Program-made: the position numbers and the translations under genes
IMG/VR virus record: IMGVR_UViG_3300047548_001372
Span: 21,329 to 85,328 of that record
DNA length: 64,000 nt
Source: a virus
Strand: one strand, 5' to 3'
In this document: piece after piece, positions 26,132 to 34,309 of the stretch
Numbering within the stretch: position 1 is the first letter of the stretch
Layout of the letters: each line of letters begins with the position of its first letter
Notes under the pieces: generated by a model
The model's database searches: none
Seen by the model: the letters and a program-made list of their open reading frames with translations, nothing else
Told to the model about the DNA's origin: nothing

Positions 26132-26662
26132 TTATTTGTTTAACGTAAGAAGATGTTCTTCTGCTGCTTTGATGTATGATGCGCTTTTATCTAGCCGCGC
26201 AAGCACTGCAATAAGCCTTCCAACAGTTACTGGGCTGCTAATACCATACAACTGCTTTTTGTATGCAGTAATTGGAGAAAGGTTTGCAATTGCTTCAAGA
26301 TCAGCATCAGACATACTGTTGGTAGTATCTACTCCTGATGCTTCACCATCATACAAACGAATCAGTCCACGTTCAATAAGTGTTTTATTAAACCTTCGGA
26401 ATAATCGAGCCTCATTATCGCTGTACAATTCCAATACTTCATCTTCATAGACCAGTGTAACTTTACTACTACTGTCTGGAAAATCTTTCTTATTTAATTT
26501 TGTAAAATCAAAGTTTGTTGGATTGGTGCGAAGAACAAAGTCGATTGATTCCGAAGGTTTATAGGGATTAAGACGTTTTCCACTTACCATATGAGAAACC
26601 GTCTTAATCCATCGTTCAACTACTTGTTGATCAAACTCAATAAATTGATGATTTTTTGACAT
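26132..26662 (-). CDS. Putative head-tail connector, 176 aa
   Basis: A helical protein directly downstream of the major capsid gene, the place of the gp6/gp15-like connector in HK97-type phages. Sequence pattern: VVERWIKTVSHM near the start, a Tyr-rich middle and a helical end (RLIAVLARLDKSASYIKAAEEH). The ATG at 26660-26662 follows AGGAA; an upstream in-frame ATG is less likely. A perfect 9-bp hairpin (26700-26720) separates it from the capsid gene. Confidence 0.55.
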   Translation of the reverse strand: MSKNHQFIEFDQQVVERWIKTVSHMVSGKRLNPYKPSESIDFVLRTNPTNFDFTKLNKKDFPDSSSKVTLVYEDEVLELYSDNEARLFRRFNKTLIERGLIRLYDGEASGVDTTNSMSDADLEAIANLSPITAYKKQLYGISSPVTVGRLIAVLARLDKSASYIKAAEEHLLTLNK

Positions 26663-26699
26663 ACCTATTCCTTGCAGCAAACAAATGTTTGCCTCTATC

Positions 26700-26720
26700 G
26701 TATAGTTTCTAAAACTATAC
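26700..26720. other. Hairpin between capsid and connector genes
   Basis: GTATAGTTT (26700-26708) and AAACTATAC (26712-26720) are perfect arms with a 3-nt loop. There is no T tract on the minus strand, so partial termination or mRNA stabilisation after the capsid gene is possible. Confidence 0.6.
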
Positions 26721-26733
26721 TATCAATATACTG

Positions 26734-28743
26734 TTAGTGTGTGAGCTTTAGCACACCAATGCCTTCGGGATCATCAACCATCATACCGTATGCCTGCCAG
26801 CAATGCAGCACATAGTTAGGTGGTTGAGTAGAAGGATCGGTGTAATCCTGAAACTCTGTTGCCCCGTAAAGAGCAATGATGCCAGGATTATCAGCAATAA
26901 TCAGCACCTTGTCATCAGGGATAAGACGATCAGCGCGAAGATTACCGCTGTACGCATTTGCAGGTAGCAGGTTACGTGTTACCTGTGGTAGTTCGATAAC
27001 AGGAATACCCGTGTAGCGAGTAACCTTGCGAGTGTTGGTAAACTCATTAAACGCAGACTCAATAGGAAATGCTACTGCATCCGTGTTGCTGCCGTTTAGC
27101 TCAAACTCACGAAACTGACCAAAGGTGTACATTGGTCGAAGAGCCTTGCGCGTACCCATAATAGCACGAACGTTCTGACCATTATCCAGCATACTTTCAA
27201 TCATTGTATCCAGAGGAGTCTGGGTAAGAGGGCCAGCAAGATCCTCATAGTTGTTTGGCGTATCGCTTTCGTTCCAAGTCGTGGTAAGCAGGTTAAACAC
27301 TTTGCTTACCAGATTGTCGAAAATATCAGCGCGAAGATCATTGCGCATCTGAGCAACACTACCAACTTCGCCCGAGTTAACTTCCCAGAGTGAGTGAGAA
27401 GTACCGGCGATAAGACGATCAAACACAAACGTATACTTGTCTACGAATGATGTCTGATCAGTGAGATGCTTTGAACCCAAAGATGTTCTGAATATATCGT
27501 TAAATATATTCCTTCCTATCACTAGGAAGATCAGACTATATCATCATCTCTTCGTATAGAAGAGAGCCTAACACGCGGTATGGTTATCTCTTGTGTTTAC
27601 GGCTTCCCGCGCAGCGGTTTCGCGAAGAGCTTTTCGTTCCTTTAACCGATTGTACACGATAGTTTTATCAACTTTATACGTAAAACTTGGTTGTACAAAT
27701 GGAGTGACAATATCAAGCATGCGATCCACATCTTTTGTTGACAATTGCAGATAGTATAACAATGAACCAACTTTTGAACGATACTGCTTGACGTTCCAGT
27801 CTAAGTTAAACTTCTCTTTTAATGCACTGCGTAGTAACATTTGTTCTGCATAGCAGAATGATTCAGTGGAAAGTGCAATTTCATGACGAAAGGTATCTTT
27901 TCGGAATGATCCACTATGCCATCCATCTTGTACAAACCAGATAGCAAGAAACTCTGCATCTAGTAATGTAAGATGATGTGGATCAATAACTTTACGTCCG
28001 ATAGGATACATTCTCTCACGAAAGTTTGTGTAGAATGGATGATGTCGTGATCGTATGCGTATAGTTGGTTTGATTGTTTTTGTTGCTGTTTTTACACCAG
28101 CCCGCACATCGTAACGAATACTTGTGATGTGTGATAAGCGATCTGCAATATAATCTAAATGATCAAGATGCTCTGATGTTTGTCCAAGTTCAAATCCGCT
28201 GTTTTCCTTATTCTTGCACGCAGTAACGTGCGCGTCTCCAAATAAACAAGCAGCTACAATCTTTGTAAGCTCTTTTCTATTTGGTGTAATGATAAGTGGT
28301 GCTTGAGTAACCACCTTCCTTGGTAGATTGACAGTAAGAACCTCTGTTTCTACTTCTTGTTCTAAACATACCATAGTCGTTGCTCTTCTCCATCAGGAGT
28401 AAGATCAGGATTGTCAACAAAATACATAAATATTGTTGATGTTCCCTGAGTTCTGTTAGGTGAAACATACAGTATCACTACTGTACGGCCCAGTTCAGCA
28501 GCTAGGCACCATCGTGCGAACAGGATACATACCACGACGAACACGGCGAGCAATTTCATCACCAGGAGCAATAGTCATGGTGGGCATGAAAGAACTAAAC
28601 AGATCAAGCGTGAGCTTGTTTGGCTGAATAACGTCCATCATCACTTCTGCATAGCTACTGCGACGGTTAGGGGCATTACCAGCACCGCGTGCATGTTCCG
28701 CAAGTGCCTTGATATATTTCTCTTCTAGCATTGACTTCTCCAT
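26734..28743 (-). CDS. Major capsid protein, gene split by a group I intron
   Basis: Exon 1 is 28743-28504 (80 codons, MEKSMLEEK to RTMVP) and exon 2 is 27477-26734 (GSKHLTDQTSF to LKLTH). Joined they give 327 aa. Unspliced, the first frame stops two codons into the intron. The product has a charged helical N-arm, then a mixed alpha/beta core (IFDNLVSKVFNLLTTTW; RKALRPMYTFGQFREF) and the ending NYVLHCWQAYGMMVDDPEGIGV seen in HK97-like capsid proteins. Its place between the decoration-like and connector genes is standard. The exon junction was set from the group I rules (U before, G at the end) and restores the frame exactly. Splicing is inferred, not shown. Confidence 0.85.
27478..28503 (-). 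mobile_element. Group I intron in the major capsid gene
   Basis: This 1,026-nt intron has 5' exon GTGCCT pairing with internal guide GGGC through a final U-G pair. The P7 strands are CGACTATGG (R, 28380-28371) and GATATAGTC (S, 27542-27534), and a clear P9 hairpin CTTCCTA/TAGGAAG follows S. The last base is G. Between R and S lies a LAGLIDADG endonuclease gene whose ATG is formed by the R strand. The reductase intron at 36640-37520 has the same junction logic, so the two are likely relatives. Confidence 0.85.
27568..28374 (-). CDS. LAGLIDADG homing endonuclease in the capsid intron
   Basis: A 268-aa protein with two LAGLIDADG helices: VAACLFGDAHV near residue 40 and LAIWFVQDGWH near residue 155. 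It resembles the single-chain LAGLIDADG_2 type with HHPFYTNFRERMYP between the motifs. It would cut intron-less capsid genes and so spread the intron. The start codon is the ATG inside the P7 R strand. The second endonuclease, at 36747-37433, shares HPFY, RERMY/RERLY and DPHHLTLLD/DPHYLKLFD. The acidic residue of the first motif is followed by AH rather than GY, which may or may not weaken activity. Confidence 0.88.
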   Translation of the reverse strand: MVCLEQEVETEVLTVNLPRKVVTQAPLIITPNRKELTKIVAACLFGDAHVTACKNKENSGFELGQTSEHLDHLDYIADRLSHITSIRYDVRAGVKTATKTIKPTIRIRSRHHPFYTNFRERMYPIGRKVIDPHHLTLLDAEFLAIWFVQDGWHSGSFRKDTFRHEIALSTESFCYAEQMLLRSALKEKFNLDWNVKQYRSKVGSLLYYLQLSTKDVDRMLDIVTPFVQPSFTYKVDKTIVYNRLKERKALRETAAREAVNTRDNHTAC

Positions 28744-28756
28744 AATAGATTACTGA

Positions 28757-29296
28757 CTACTGGCTAAGAGTGAATACAAGCACGCCAAGCGAACTGTTAT
28801 ACTCTTCGGTATATCCGACAGCTTCAGATTCGGTAGCAGTATATTCCCACTTACCACTTGCACCAACCTTAATCTTGTTACCAGGAACACGAATGTTTGA
28901 GCTATCAGTAAATGCACCGGAAGGTACGGCGTAGGTACCACCACGCTGTGCAGTGGCAAGAACACCAGAAGGAAGTGTGGGGTTCCACAGTGTGCTCATA
29001 CCGACAAGATACTGATTGCCGAGGTTGCGAATAGGATCAGCGTACCCACTGTTACGATCCATCACCACACTGGGATTAGCAGTGTAGAAGGCTTCACGAG
29101 TAGGACGTGAAAAATCATCTGGCGCGGCGATAAGAATAAACACGTTCACCGTTTCACCAGCAGTTGCAAGCGTAGCAGTAGGAAGATCAGGCTTGAGTGC
29201 ATTTGCTGCACCAAGTTTCACTGCAAGACCTTCCTGAAATGCACCACCTAGACGTACACCACGTGAAACGTCAGAAAGACGACTAACATAAGCCAT
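28757..29296 (-). CDS. Putative capsid decoration protein, 179 aa
   Basis: A Gly/Ala/Thr-rich beta protein lying between the protease-scaffold gene and the major capsid gene, the usual place of decoration (lambda D-like or head stabilising) proteins. Segments such as ALKPDLPTATLATAGETV and the ending EEYNSSLGVLVFTLSQ fit an extended beta fold. It could stabilise capsid vertices or faces. No sequence motif proves the role. Confidence 0.58.
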   Translation of the reverse strand: MAYVSRLSDVSRGVRLGGAFQEGLAVKLGAANALKPDLPTATLATAGETVNVFILIAAPDDFSRPTREAFYTANPSVVMDRNSGYADPIRNLGNQYLVGMSTLWNPTLPSGVLATAQRGGTYAVPSGAFTDSSNIRVPGNKIKVGASGKWEYTATESEAVGYTEEYNSSLGVLVFTLSQ

Positions 29297-29314
29297 GGAT
29301 AATCTCCTACAATG

Positions 29315-30949
29315 TTATACAATTTTACGTAATGCTTCAGCTAATGAAGCATGCGTGATAAGTGATTCGGTAAAGATTGGTTCTGGAATTGGTTGATGGA
29401 TGGATGCTTGTGATTTACTTTTATCCCGCGCATAATCACGAACATACTGTTCAAATACGCGGTCTGTCATCTCAAGAATGACTTCTTCGCGCTCAGCCCA
29501 TTCAGCTTCGCGCATTACGACACCAGCCGAACTAAGTTGCTGTTTGCGTTGAACGATAAGCAATGCCTTTCGTTCTGCTTCTGCTTTTACTCGTTCAATC
29601 TCTGCGAGGGTGAATTGTGCTTTATGTAGATCTTCGCGCACATTTACAAGCTCAGCTTGTGACTTACTAAGCTCTTGCTGAAGTGATGTAATTCGCTGAA
29701 CAAGATCTTGTAAACTTGCAGAAAATGATTCAGCAAAGGGCTTCATATCTATGTACTTCTTTTTGTTCTTTTTGTAGGCTTCTACCTCTGGTAGTAAATT
29801 ATCAAATACGCCTACCATGGATGTTTGAAGCTGATTCATCATCATAAAAAACAATTCAATAAGTGCTTCAAACTCTTCTTCTAATGGATCTTCCATATCA
29901 TTTTCAGGCATAGCACCAGGCATATCACCTGAATATGGTTCATCCATACTTGATTCTGCTTCAAGTACAGGATCTACATTTTGATCTTCAATAATACCTT
30001 TTGTAGTATCTTCAGTAGTATTTGACATTGCTTCACTTTTTGGTTCTTCACTTTGGCTTTCTGCCCAACTCATTGCACGTCGTGAGCTGGTAGAAGATCC
30101 ACCACCCCAGAGCGCGTGAGCAACAACACCAGGTGAAGGATAATCTTTGTGTCCAGGCTTTGCAGACGGAGCAGTAAGATCAACCATGTGACGAGCAAAC
30201 CATGCAGCCATACGTTTTGCTTTATCACGACTAATTGATCCAGAAGCCATCTGCCTTGCTTCACGCACAGTTTGTGCTGTTACTCCACCTCCGGATTTTC
30301 CTTCCTCGTGCCATTTTAATCCACGCCGCGCATTATTTCTAATCCATTGAGGAACACTTACTGCTGCAACTTCATGCTCTTGTTCAGCTTCTTGTTCAAT
30401 ATTTTGCTCTTTCTTTGCAATAGTTTCTGCAATAGCAAGAATACGTGTTCTGTTTGGGCCATATGCGGGGGTATCAACAATACACGTTCCAGCAAGGATA
30501 CAATCACTTAACCACTCAACACCAGATTCATCTACCGTTGAATCGCTGTGATAGATCTCCCAAGATGTTCCAACACCTTCAGCAAACATTTCTTTAAGAT
30601 AAGTAGCAATATCGGAATGATCTTCTGTCCAAATAACTGCTTCCCCTTTTACTACTTCCCGCCCATTATCGGTATCTTCATATACTCGTACAATTGGGCC
30701 TAAAGGGATTGCTCCAGAATGACCATGAAATTGCTCACCATCAAAGTTAATGCGAAGCGGCATGTTTAATGCAGATCGCATAATGTTTGCTTTTTCACGT
30801 AATGGAATAGCTTGATTGTTAATGTTTGGCTCAAAGTCGGTAAGAATAAGCCCTACTCTTGTCTGTAGTGGGTTGTTTGATTCACTCACTGCGGCTGATG
30901 ATTGAATATACCCACGAGCGAGTGCTTTATGCACTCTGGCTTCTGTCAT
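29315..30949 (-). CDS. Prohead protease fused to a scaffold domain, 544 aa
   Basis: Residues 25-180 look like a prohead protease (INFDGEQFHGHSGAIPLGPI carries candidate His; CILAGTCIVDTPAYG lies near the nucleophile region). Residues about 215-310 form a module found in several phage head proteins (EGKSGGGVTAQTVREARQMA, RMAAWFARHMVDL, YPSPGVVAHALWGG, RRAMSWAE). An acidic stretch and a long coiled coil follow (about 340-480: LQQELSKSQAELVNVREDLH), typical of scaffolding. The protein would assemble the prohead and then cleave scaffold and capsid. The leader has a hairpin at 30962-30978 just before the ribosome binding site. Confidence 0.78.
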   Translation of the reverse strand: MTEARVHKALARGYIQSSAAVSESNNPLQTRVGLILTDFEPNINNQAIPLREKANIMRSALNMPLRINFDGEQFHGHSGAIPLGPIVRVYEDTDNGREVVKGEAVIWTEDHSDIATYLKEMFAEGVGTSWEIYHSDSTVDESGVEWLSDCILAGTCIVDTPAYGPNRTRILAIAETIAKKEQNIEQEAEQEHEVAAVSVPQWIRNNARRGLKWHEEGKSGGGVTAQTVREARQMASGSISRDKAKRMAAWFARHMVDLTAPSAKPGHKDYPSPGVVAHALWGGGSSTSSRRAMSWAESQSEEPKSEAMSNTTEDTTKGIIEDQNVDPVLEAESSMDEPYSGDMPGAMPENDMEDPLEEEFEALIELFFMMMNQLQTSMVGVFDNLLPEVEAYKKNKKKYIDMKPFAESFSASLQDLVQRITSLQQELSKSQAELVNVREDLHKAQFTLAEIERVKAEAERKALLIVQRKQQLSSAGVVMREAEWAEREEVILEMTDRVFEQYVRDYARDKSKSQASIHQPIPEPIFTESLITHASLAEALRKIV

Positions 30950-30961
30950 AGCACACCCCTT

Positions 30962-30978
30962 GAGATAAAAAGTATCTC
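30962..30978 (-). promoter_or_regulatory. Leader hairpin before the prohead protease gene
   Basis: GAGATA and TATCTC arms with a 5-nt loop lie directly before the AAGGGG ribosome binding site of the gene starting at 30949. The hairpin could affect translation start of the head operon. Confidence 0.45.
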
Positions 30979-30988
30979 TATATAATAT

Positions 30989-31005
30989 GTAATAGTTTTT
31001 TCACA
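30989..31005 (-). promoter_or_regulatory. 17-bp leader motif, copy 1
   Basis: GTAATAGTTTTTTCACA is present in identical form here and at 32210-32226, each time 27-40 nt before a minus-strand gene. It could be a phage-specific promoter element or a regulator site for the head operon. Confidence 0.55.
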
Positions 31006-31008
31006 AAA

Positions 31009-31782
31009 TTAAAATACCGTACTACAGATACCAACACATTCAGTACTTGGATCGTAAGAAAATAAATCTAATTGAAGTGATTCATTTTCTATCTGAATAC
31101 GTAAATCTTCTAAACTCATTGATGAGTGAAATGTACACTTTTTTCCAACTTCTTTAGAAAACTGTTTTTCTACTCGTTCTCTTTCTGCATATACTTCTGG
31201 AAGTGTTTTATAGAGATGTTTCCAACTGTTTATACCTTGGCGCACACATCCACCAGCACAATTGTTATGAGTAAAACCTAATTTGTATAATAAAGGTTGT
31301 TCAATATTTGCATCTTTAAGAAATTGATCTATCTGTTTATCAGTAACATTTTCAGTTATTAAAGGAAAGCGTAAGTAACATGGTTTATTATTTCTAGCAG
31401 AAAGAGAAGCGTATACATCTGTTATTCTTTTTGCACGATGTGATTCGTGCGGGGCAATACCAAAAACAAGAATATCATGTGGTTGATAGAACTCCTGTAA
31501 TCTCTTACCTTTTAACGTTGAAGAGCAGAATGGATGACGATCTGAACCAAGCATACCTTGCTCAAAGAAAAGATCTTCAGGAGTCCTACCATCTACATCA
31601 TATATAATTTCTTTAGTAAAGTACGTAGAAAGATCTTGTAAAAATCGATATAGATCACTGTGTTCCCATTTTGTATCGTTAAAATACAGAATAACAGAAT
31701 CTTTAGGATAGGTCTTTAATGCCCAGTCTGCACACCATGCACTTGCTTTTCCTCCACTAAGTGCGACGATAACTCTTGACAT
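31009..31782 (-). CDS. PP-loop ATPase, PAPS reductase / DndC-like
   Basis: The 257-aa protein starts VIVALSGGKASAW, a PP-loop that binds ATP and adenylates a substrate, as in PAPS reductases, tRNA thiolases and DndC. Cysteines in NNCAGGCVRQG (middle) and ECVGICSTVF (C-terminus) could hold an iron-sulfur cluster. Possible roles are sulfur addition to DNA or nucleotides, or sulfate metabolism; the sequence does not decide. The start follows AAAGGAG. The frame overlaps the end of the upstream regulator-like gene by 67 nt, unusually long here. A second PP-loop protein is encoded at 47373-48107. Confidence 0.75.
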   Translation of the reverse strand: MSRVIVALSGGKASAWCADWALKTYPKDSVILYFNDTKWEHSDLYRFLQDLSTYFTKEIIYDVDGRTPEDLFFEQGMLGSDRHPFCSSTLKGKRLQEFYQPHDILVFGIAPHESHRAKRITDVYASLSARNNKPCYLRFPLITENVTDKQIDQFLKDANIEQPLLYKLGFTHNNCAGGCVRQGINSWKHLYKTLPEVYAERERVEKQFSKEVGKKCTFHSSMSLEDLRIQIENESLQLDLFSYDPSTECVGICSTVF

Positions 31783-32183
31783 GCTTCTCCTTTAGATCGA
31801 TATTTTTTAACAATAGCGCGCACTGTTTGATAGCTTACTGGATCATCTAGTAGCTTTGCGAGGGAACGATATGATAGATTCTTATTTTTCATTCCACGCA
31901 CAACTAAATCTCTGTCTTGATCATACAGCGCTAAAATATCATTTACTATTTTCCAGGAAATAGGAGGTCTTCCATTACGTTTCTGTATTTCTATTAAATT
32001 ACCAGTATGATCAGTATAAAGAGAATAACATTCTTTTTGATCAATTGCTTGTTGTACATTATCCATACGCAATAAACTAGTAAACCATGATTCTTTCATT
32101 GAATTACCGTATTGAAGAAAACACGATTTACACAACTTCATCTTTGGTGCAATCTTTGTAGTACAAAGAATACATGTTCTCAT
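31716..32183 (-). CDS. Zinc-finger and helix-turn-helix protein, likely regulator
   Basis: The 155-aa protein begins with a four-cysteine zinc ribbon (CILC then CKSC in the first 21 residues) and has a helix-turn-helix-like region (LSYRSLAKLLDDPVSYQTVR) near residue 105-125. It is the first gene of the leftward arm after the divergent promoter region, a typical place for a phage regulator. A stem-loop and the 17-bp leader motif lie in its 5' leader. DNA binding is inferred from the pattern. Confidence 0.6.
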   Translation of the reverse strand: MRTCILCTTKIAPKMKLCKSCFLQYGNSMKESWFTSLLRMDNVQQAIDQKECYSLYTDHTGNLIEIQKRNGRPPISWKIVNDILALYDQDRDLVVRGMKNKNLSYRSLAKLLDDPVSYQTVRAIVKKYRSKGEACQELSSHLVEEKQVHGVQTGH

Positions 32184-32209
32184 AGAGAAACTCCTTTACA
32201 TGTATATAA

Positions 32210-32226
32210 GTAATAGTTTTTTCACA
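32210..32226 (-). promoter_or_regulatory. 17-bp leader motif, copy 2
   Basis: Identical to the copy at 30989-31005. Here it lies inside the transcribed leader, about 40 nt after the predicted start from the promoter at 32268-32296 and 27 nt before the regulator gene. Confidence 0.55.
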
Positions 32227-32267
32227 CTTTTGTAGATACTTTTGCGCGCAAAAAGTATTACCCAGAT

Positions 32268-32296
32268 AGTATACCACAAAATACTATAGTTGTCAA
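32268..32296 (-). promoter_or_regulatory. Sigma70 promoter for the leftward arm
   Basis: Minus strand TTGACA (32296-32291), 17-nt spacer, TATACT (32273-32268). Transcripts would start near 32261 and immediately form a near-palindrome with a GCGCGC core (32236-32257). Confidence 0.88.
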
Positions 32297-32335
32297 CTAC
32301 TGCGTATTTTTAAAAACTCTTTACACTCTACCAGA

Positions 32336-32371
32336 AAGTTATCTGGTAAGCTACCCAGTAAGCTACCAGGT
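32336..32371. repeat. Three 12-bp tandem repeats (AAGCTACCAGGT type)
   Basis: Units AAGTTATCTGGT, AAGCTACCCAGT and AAGCTACCAGGT at 32336, 32348 and 32360 lie upstream of the leftward promoter within the divergent spacer. Confidence 0.8.
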
Positions 32372-32395
32372 ATTATTTATGTATTTTTTTTTATA

Positions 32396-32460
32396 TGCTT
32401 TCTGTACATGCTCTCTGTATATTCTTTCTGGTTATTCTTTCTGTATATAGCTATCTGGAT
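32396..32460. repeat. Five 13-bp tandem repeats (TTCTTTCTGTATA type)
   Basis: Units start at 32396, 32409, 32422, 32435 and 32448. The first four are close copies and the fifth is diverged. They lie in the centre-left of the spacer between the two arms. Confidence 0.82.
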
Positions 32461-32542
32461 GATCATGTATATAGTATATAATATATACGCGCACACGCAT
32501 GAGGGCATTATGTAAAGTTTTAATAGTGTGCGTGTTGATAAA

Positions 32543-32696
32543 AACTATCAATTATAGGCATATGCCCCTGTAAGCTCGTAGGAGCCATTCTCAGGCACTT
32601 TAGGTAAAAACCCTAGTCAGGGTACCAAAAGCATCTTTCCGTCGCTCCTAGACCCCTTGTAGGCCCTCACAGAAGCATTGTAGAATATTGATAGTT
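32543..32696. ncRNA. Possible structured RNA bounded by a 10-bp inverted repeat
   Basis: AACTATCAAT (32543-32552) and ATTGATAGTT (32687-32696) bound a 154-nt stretch with nested complementary pieces: TAGGAGC/GCTCCTA (32579-32585, 32644-32650), GGTA/TACC and CCCT/AGGG (32603-32626), and a local GCTC/GAGC hairpin. It has no reading frame of note. It may be a small RNA, a leader element or a DNA structure. No known family is recognised. Confidence 0.4.
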
Positions 32697-32770
32697 GTCG
32701 GAGTAATTTGATGGATGGTTTTTGAGATAATTCACTCACCCGCACATAAAAATAGGGGAAAATTACCCTA

Positions 32771-32799
32771 TTGACATTTGTCTATGTGCGTGCTATAAT
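32771..32799 (+). promoter_or_regulatory. Consensus sigma70 promoter for the rightward arm
   Basis: Exact TTGACA (32771-32776), 17-nt spacer, exact TATAAT (32794-32799). The first gene begins 32 nt later with a full-length Shine-Dalgarno sequence. Confidence 0.93.
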
Positions 32800-32831
32800 A
32801 AAACCTGAAAGCAACAAACAAAGGAGGTGAT

Positions 32832-33173
32832 ATGGTACGAATTAAAGTTGCATCAAAAGAGTTCTATATCCCAAAAGAAATTATGTTCTACCCAGATCAA
32901 ATCCTTGATGAACGTACAAATATGTGGAGGATTTCATTTAATAGCGTCACAGAGCCTAGCTTGACTCAAACAATAGCAAACTTTGCAGCAAGTCTTAATT
33001 ATAAGACAACACAAGTTGTTATTAATAGTCCAACCACTACAGTAAAGTATTACAATGTTACGATTTCTGTTGTTCGTGATACCGTATTGTTTGTAGATTT
33101 TGAAACAGAAGCTAAGCCATCAAATGTTGTTGTATCATTTAAATCAAAGCAGCAACATGCGGGGGTAGTGTAA
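32832..33173 (+). CDS. Hypothetical early protein, 113 aa
   Basis: First gene of the rightward arm. AAAGGAGGTGAT directly before the ATG matches the full anti-Shine-Dalgarno, so it should be made at high level. The protein is beta-rich (TQVVINSPTTTVKYYNVTISV) and resembles no family I can name. With a consensus promoter and a perfect ribosome binding site, an early host-interaction or DNA-binding role is a fair guess. Confidence 0.65.
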   Translation: MVRIKVASKEFYIPKEIMFYPDQILDERTNMWRISFNSVTEPSLTQTIANFAASLNYKTTQVVINSPTTTVKYYNVTISVVRDTVLFVDFETEAKPSNVVVSFKSKQQHAGVV

Positions 33174-33194
33174 AACAATAATAAGGAGTATCGT

Positions 33195-33818
33195 ATGAAG
33201 ATCAGTGACTACCCAACCCTAGCTATGCGAACCGCAGTATATCCTAAAGAGCATAGCTTGAGCTATCCAATTCTTGGACTTATCAGTGAGCTTACCGAAC
33301 TACATGACAAGGCTTCACAGACTACGCCAAAGTATGCACAACACAATACACTTATCCGTGACAACATCCGTGCTGAACTTGGTGATGTGTATTGGTACAT
33401 GGCTGCTATCTGTGTTCATTTTGATTGGAAGTTTGAAGAGCTTATTGATCCCGCGCACATGTCAAACACTGGATATAATGCAAACTTCTATCTTCCTGAT
33501 ACTTATCTGCTTGGGCATATTGGAGATCTTGCTGGTAAAGCAAAGAAACTATTGCGCGGCGATTATACTCCCTATTCTGGAGCAGAAGATTACATCTGGC
33601 GATCACTACGATCCATTCACACTATTCTACTTGAGTGGATGTTGTACTTGTGTATTGATGAAGATCTGCCAGAAGCACCGCGAGATCTCTTTCCTGAGTC
33701 AAGCGTATGGCTCACTCGTGACTATGCGCTTATTTACGCAACATTGAATGAGAATATCGCAAAGCTATCACAGCGTCTAGATCGTGGAACCATTCAGGGT
33801 GATGGAGATAATCGGTAA
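33195..33818 (+). CDS. MazG-like nucleotide pyrophosphohydrolase
   Basis: The 207-aa protein has the MazG metal-binding pattern: GLISELTELHDK (E32, E35) and, 25 residues on, RAELGDVYWYMA (E61, D64). The EXXE and EXXD pairs bind magnesium and hydrolyse (d)NTP to (d)NMP and pyrophosphate. The C-terminal half repeats a similar helical pattern (LLGHIGDLAGKAKKLLRG) but lacks all four acids. Phages use such enzymes to shape nucleotide or alarmone pools. It fits with the reductase and GMP reductase downstream. Confidence 0.78.
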   Translation: MKISDYPTLAMRTAVYPKEHSLSYPILGLISELTELHDKASQTTPKYAQHNTLIRDNIRAELGDVYWYMAAICVHFDWKFEELIDPAHMSNTGYNANFYLPDTYLLGHIGDLAGKAKKLLRGDYTPYSGAEDYIWRSLRSIHTILLEWMLYLCIDEDLPEAPRDLFPESSVWLTRDYALIYATLNENIAKLSQRLDRGTIQGDGDNR

Positions 33819-33915
33819 CTATTGTGCGCGTGAACATTAACAACTACATATTATGTAAATAGGAGTGTGAAAAAAGTATATCCTATATATACAGGATAAA
33901 CAAGTACGTATGGAT

Positions 33916-33947
33916 GTTGGGCATATGAAAATATGCCCAACTATTTT
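33916..33947 (+). terminator. Rho-independent terminator after the MazG-like gene
   Basis: Perfect 11-bp arms GTTGGGCATAT (33916-33926) and ATATGCCCAAC (33931-33941) with a GAAA loop, followed by TATTTTT. The next gene starts 18 nt further on. A second feature upstream, GTGTGAAAAAA (about 33865), resembles part of the 17-bp leader motif. Confidence 0.88.
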
Positions 33948-33964
33948 TCATGAAAGGGATGATC

Positions 33965-34309
33965 ATGCAATACCTCTTAATTAATAACGCGAGCGTGCTA
34001 AAACAGATTGGCGATGGTATTCTTGTGCGCTACTCTGTTTCTGCGTATGAAGGATCTCCTACAATTACGAATAGTGATTATTCTTCTGGTTTGTTTTTAG
34101 GTGATTATGACTTAGTTATTCTTGTGCGCGCACAAGATACTACAGAAATGATCAAAAATGCACTTATTGCTGCATTTCAAGCAATCACTATTTCTAACGA
34201 CAAAGCACTTGCATTACGCGGTCAGCGTGTGGATTGTTTGCTTACTGAAACTGCAAAACCTAAGCTACCAAATTACACATTAAGTTATGGTGATAGTAAT
34301 GTCAGTTAA
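33965..34309 (+). CDS. Hypothetical protein, 114 aa
   Basis: Not recognised. Alternating strands and a helical segment (TTEMIKNALIAAFQAITI) suggest a small alpha/beta fold. The ATG at 33965 follows AAAGGGATG at good spacing; an in-frame ATG at 33950 overlaps this ribosome site and is less likely. The palindrome CTTGTGCGCGCACAAG (about 34126-34141) lies in the coding sequence. It overlaps the next gene. Confidence 0.55.
   Translation: MQYLLINNASVLKQIGDGILVRYSVSAYEGSPTITNSDYSSGLFLGDYDLVILVRAQDTTEMIKNALIAAFQAITISNDKALALRGQRVDCLLTETAKPKLPNYTLSYGDSNVS

Noticed and set aside
32543-32696. Possible tRNA or tmRNA
   Set aside because: No acceptor stem with CCA, no T-loop GTTCRA sequence and no anticodon arm can be fitted.
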